A stretch of DNA of 64,000 bases, from positions 3,100,001 through 3,164,000 of the forward strand of contig CP108521.1 in the NCBI GenBank assembly GCA_035999765.1. The letters are read 5' to 3'. The stretch is from Streptomyces sp. NBC_01231. GTDB taxonomy: Bacteria > Actinomycetota > Actinomycetes > Streptomycetales > Streptomycetaceae. Positions 61,460-64,000 of this stretch are shown in pieces. The stretch's first letter is position 1. Each line of letters opens with the position of its first letter. The notes under the pieces were generated by a model. The model did no database searches. It had not been told where the DNA came from and saw only the letters and a program-made list of their open reading frames with translations. A program made the translations under genes and the position numbers.

Positions 61460-64000
61460 GCGGGAGGGCCCTCCAAGGGGCGCGGAAGGATCGACCGTCG
61501 GTGACACCGGTACAAGCGCTGACACCGGTGACGTCTCCCCCGTGGCCCGGCTGTCCGCCGTCCTGGCCGCCACCGCGGGCTCGACGGAGCCCACGCCGCG
61601 CGAACTCGCGGAACTGCTCTGGCTGGCCGGACAGTTGGACGGTGCTCAGGGCGCGCCGACGTCGCCGGAGGGGGAGCCCCGGCCCGCGCGCCCGGCACCG
61701 GACGCCCCCGCCGCCGTACCCCGGCCCGCGTCCGCACCACCCCCGCGACCGCCGGACGCCTCCCCCGCCACGCCCCACGACGGCCGGGTCCCGCTGCTCC
61801 TGCCCACCCCGGCGGCAGCGGCCCCCGGGGCGAACGGCGGCGGCACCCCCCTCCTCGCCCCCGCGCCACCGATGCTGCACCACCCCCTGGCGCTCCAGCG
61901 CGCTCTTCGCCCGCTGAAACGCACGGTGCCGTCGCAGCGCGCCCGTGTCCTGGACGAGCGGGCGACGGCCGACCGGATCGCCCGGCTGGGCGCGCGCCCC
62001 GAGGCCTGGATGCCGGTGCTGCGTCCCGCCCCCGACCGCTGGCTGCGCCTGAACCTCGTGCACGACACCGGCCCCACCATGCCGGTCTGGCGCCCCCTGG
62101 TCCGCGAACTGCACGCCGTTCTCGCCCAGTCGGGCATCTTCCGCACGGTCACCCTGCACCCGGCGCGCCCCGACGGCCGGGCCCACCAGGTCCCGGACCT
62201 CGACGACGGCCGTACGGTCACCCTGGTCGTCAGCGACTGCATGGGCCCGCAGTGGCGTCCGGGCGAGGCGGGCGCGCGCTGGTACGGCACCTTGCGGCGC
62301 TGGGCGGCCCGCATGCCGTTGGCCGTGGTCCAGCCGCTTCCCGAACACCTCTGGTCCAGCACGGCGTTGCCCGCCGAACCGGGCCTGCTGACACCCCCGT
62401 CCGCGGCGGCCCCCTCCCGCTCACTCACCTTCACGCCGTACGACCCCGACGCCCCGCCACCACCCACCGCCGCCGTCCCGCTCCCGGTCCTGGAGCCGGG
62501 CGCGCCCTGGCTCGCCAACTGGGCGGCGCTGCTCGCCGACCCGGGCAGTGGCCGGTTCGCGGGGGCGGCGGCCTGGCTGCCGGACCTTCCGGTACAGCCT
62601 GCCGAACCGGCTGTGGACTTCGCCGAGTCGGACCCTCGTGACCTGGTGCTGCGCTTCCGTGCGACCGCGTCCCCGGAGGCGTTCCGCCTGGCCGGCCATC
62701 TCGCGCTGGCCGTGCCCTCCGTGCCGGTGATGCGGCTCGTCCAACGCGCGGTGGACCGGGACCCCCGCCCGCAGCATCTCGCGGAGGTCATCCTCAGCGG
62801 CATGCTGCGGGCCGTCCCGGGGCCCGCCGGATCCTACGAGTTCCGGCCGGGCGTACGGGAGTTGCTGCTGCGCTCACTGCCGCGTACCGCCCGGGGCCGG
62901 ACGCGGGAGTTCCTGGCGCGGGTCGGTGGACTGATCGACGAGCGGGCGGGACTCGCCGCCGGGGAGTTCCGGGCGGCGGTGACGGCGGGCGGCGAGTCCT
63001 CCGACGCCGGGTCGGTGTTCGCGACGGTCAGTGCGGAGACGGTACGGCGGCTGGGCGCCGGTACGACGGAGCAGTTGGTCGCGGGGCGCTACCGGCTCGT
63101 CGGGCACCGTGGCCCGGGTCAGCGGATGTGGGAGGCCGTGGACAAGCGGACCGGGGAGCGGGTGGTCGTCCATCTGTATCCGGAGCAGGCGGCGCGCCAT
63201 CGGGAGCGGTTCCTGCGGGAGGCTGCCGCGCTGGCCGAGGTCGACAGTCCGTACGTGGTGCGGGTGCTGGACTTCGGCGTGGACGGGGAGAAGCCCTATC
63301 TGGTCGTGGAGTTCGTGGACGGCGTGACGCTGCGGGAGGTGGCGGAGGGGGACCGGACCCGGCTGCCCTTCCAGATGTTCGCGCGCCTGACCCATCAGGG
63401 AGTGGCGGGGCTGGCGGCGCTGCACGCCCGTGGTCTGGTGCGCGGGCAGCGGGGCGTGCTGGGGCTGCTGCTGCGACCGGACGGCACCGTGCTGATCAGC
63501 CGGTTCGCCCTCGGCGAGCAGTCCCTGGGCATGGACCAGGACGGGGACTGGCGCGCCTTCGACAGCATGCTCCAGCAGATGGCCCGCCGAGTGGAGGCGA
63601 CACCACCGGAGCATCAGGAGCTGGTGGAACGGATCGGCAACGGCGACCTGCGCGAACCCGCCCGCGTCGCGGCCGAGGCGTTCGCGGGCGTAGAGCCCTC
63701 CGAGTCCCACCGGTTCGCCCTGCTCGGCGACCTCCGCATCACCCACCAGGGCTCCCCCCTGACACCGCCCTCGCCCGACGTACAGGCGCTGCTGTGCATG
63801 CTGCTCCTCAGGCACGGCCGACGCCTGTCCTACGCCGAGCTGGCCGAGGGCATGTGGGACGACCCGCCCGCGGGGAGCGATGCGGCGCGCGTCATCGACT
63901 CCCTGGCCGCGCAGGTGCGGTGGGTGGTCGCCCCCGGCACCCTCGTCGCCCTCGCCGACGGGTACGCGCTGCACGCGGCGGACCATCACATCGACGTGGA
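61449..64000 (+). CDS. SAV_2336-type protein: vWA-like domain, pseudokinase and SARP-type winged helix (partial)
   Basis: At least 850 residues; runs off the window end. Residues about 1-170 are a proline-rich lead with a short helical element. About 190-300 is the SAV_2336 N-terminal region, with RLNLVHDTGPTMPVW and VTLVVSDCMGPQWR placed like the MIDAS loops of a vWA domain but degenerate. About 540-740 has a protein-kinase layout (GHRGPGQRMWEAVDKRTGERVVVHLY; LVVEFVDGVTLREVA), yet the VAIK lysine is His575, and the HRD and DFG motifs are lost, so it is a pseudokinase. From about 754 a SARP/OmpR-type winged helix begins (LLGDLRITHQGSPLTPPSPDVQALLCMLLL...RHGRRLSYAELAEGMW). ATG 61449 lies inside the MoxR gene. 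Confidence 0.82.

Overview
The window is chromosomal DNA of a Streptomyces-like actinomycete. Evidence: very high G+C throughout with third positions almost always G or C, GTG and TTG starts behind AGGAGG-type Shine-Dalgarno (SD) sequences, many four-base start/stop overlaps, abundant twin-arginine (Tat) signals, and lineage-typical families (XRE/DUF397 pair, SAV_2336, MAB_1171c, MmyB-type regulators). No tRNA, rRNA, CRISPR array, insertion sequence or prophage was seen. Gene density is high; no stretch over 300 bases lacks a gene.

Layout. (1) 1-6602: end of a sugar-type dehydrogenase, a U32-peptidase-like protein, a ChvE-GguA-GguB monosaccharide ABC importer and a secreted aldose 1-epimerase. 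(2) 6787-9833: an aminotransferase with a long disordered tail, then a secreted GH43 arabinanase. (3) 9936-19645: mixed genes, including a secreted intradiol dioxygenase, an anti-sigma-type ATPase beside an XRE/DUF397 pair, an MFS exporter with divergent MmyB-type regulator, secreted proteins, and a TauE/SafE exporter with an Rrf2 regulator. (4) 19732-27672: GH35 beta-galactosidase, GH51 arabinofuranosidase and a CUT1 oligosaccharide importer. Regions 1, 2 and 4 look like a dispersed system for arabinan or arabinogalactan: secreted enzymes cut the polymer, one importer takes oligosaccharides and another monosaccharides. The arabinanase and the oligosaccharide importer share an almost identical promoter with a palindrome at the same downstream spacing, which suggests one regulon.

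(5) 27777-32328: a compact cassette of a small protein, an HEVWH metallopeptidase, two paralogous MAB_1171c membrane proteins and an FAD oxidoreductase. (6) 32469-37805: SMP-30 lactonase with an IclR regulator, a glycine-rich LAXTG wall protein, and a PucR regulator behind a tiny DUF2613 protein. (7) 37981-49389: a translationally coupled operon built around a giant AftD-like arabinofuranosyltransferase with a DUF3068 protein, glycosyltransferase, three methyltransferases, a stand-alone condensation-type acyltransferase, a DMT permease and a Trm112-like zinc protein; it probably builds or decorates a surface glycoconjugate. (8) 49355-52955: hypothetical protein, maleylpyruvate-isomerase-fold protein, ATP-grasp enzyme and a MerR-PP2C fusion. 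(9) 52952-58080: malonate utilisation (matR-like regulator, MatC transporter, MatB malonyl-CoA synthetase, fused carboxyltransferase) with inverted 20-bp operators in the intergenic region.

(10) 58154-64000 (runs off the end): a trypsin-co-occurring small protein, a trypsin/VMAP-type protein, a MoxR AAA ATPase and a large SAV_2336-type protein whose vWA-like start is followed by a kinase domain lacking the key catalytic residues and a SARP-type winged helix. This resembles the vWA-MoxR-VMAP class of predicted NTP-dependent conflict systems, here with an added pseudokinase and transcription-factor output. It is the best candidate for an undescribed system in the window.
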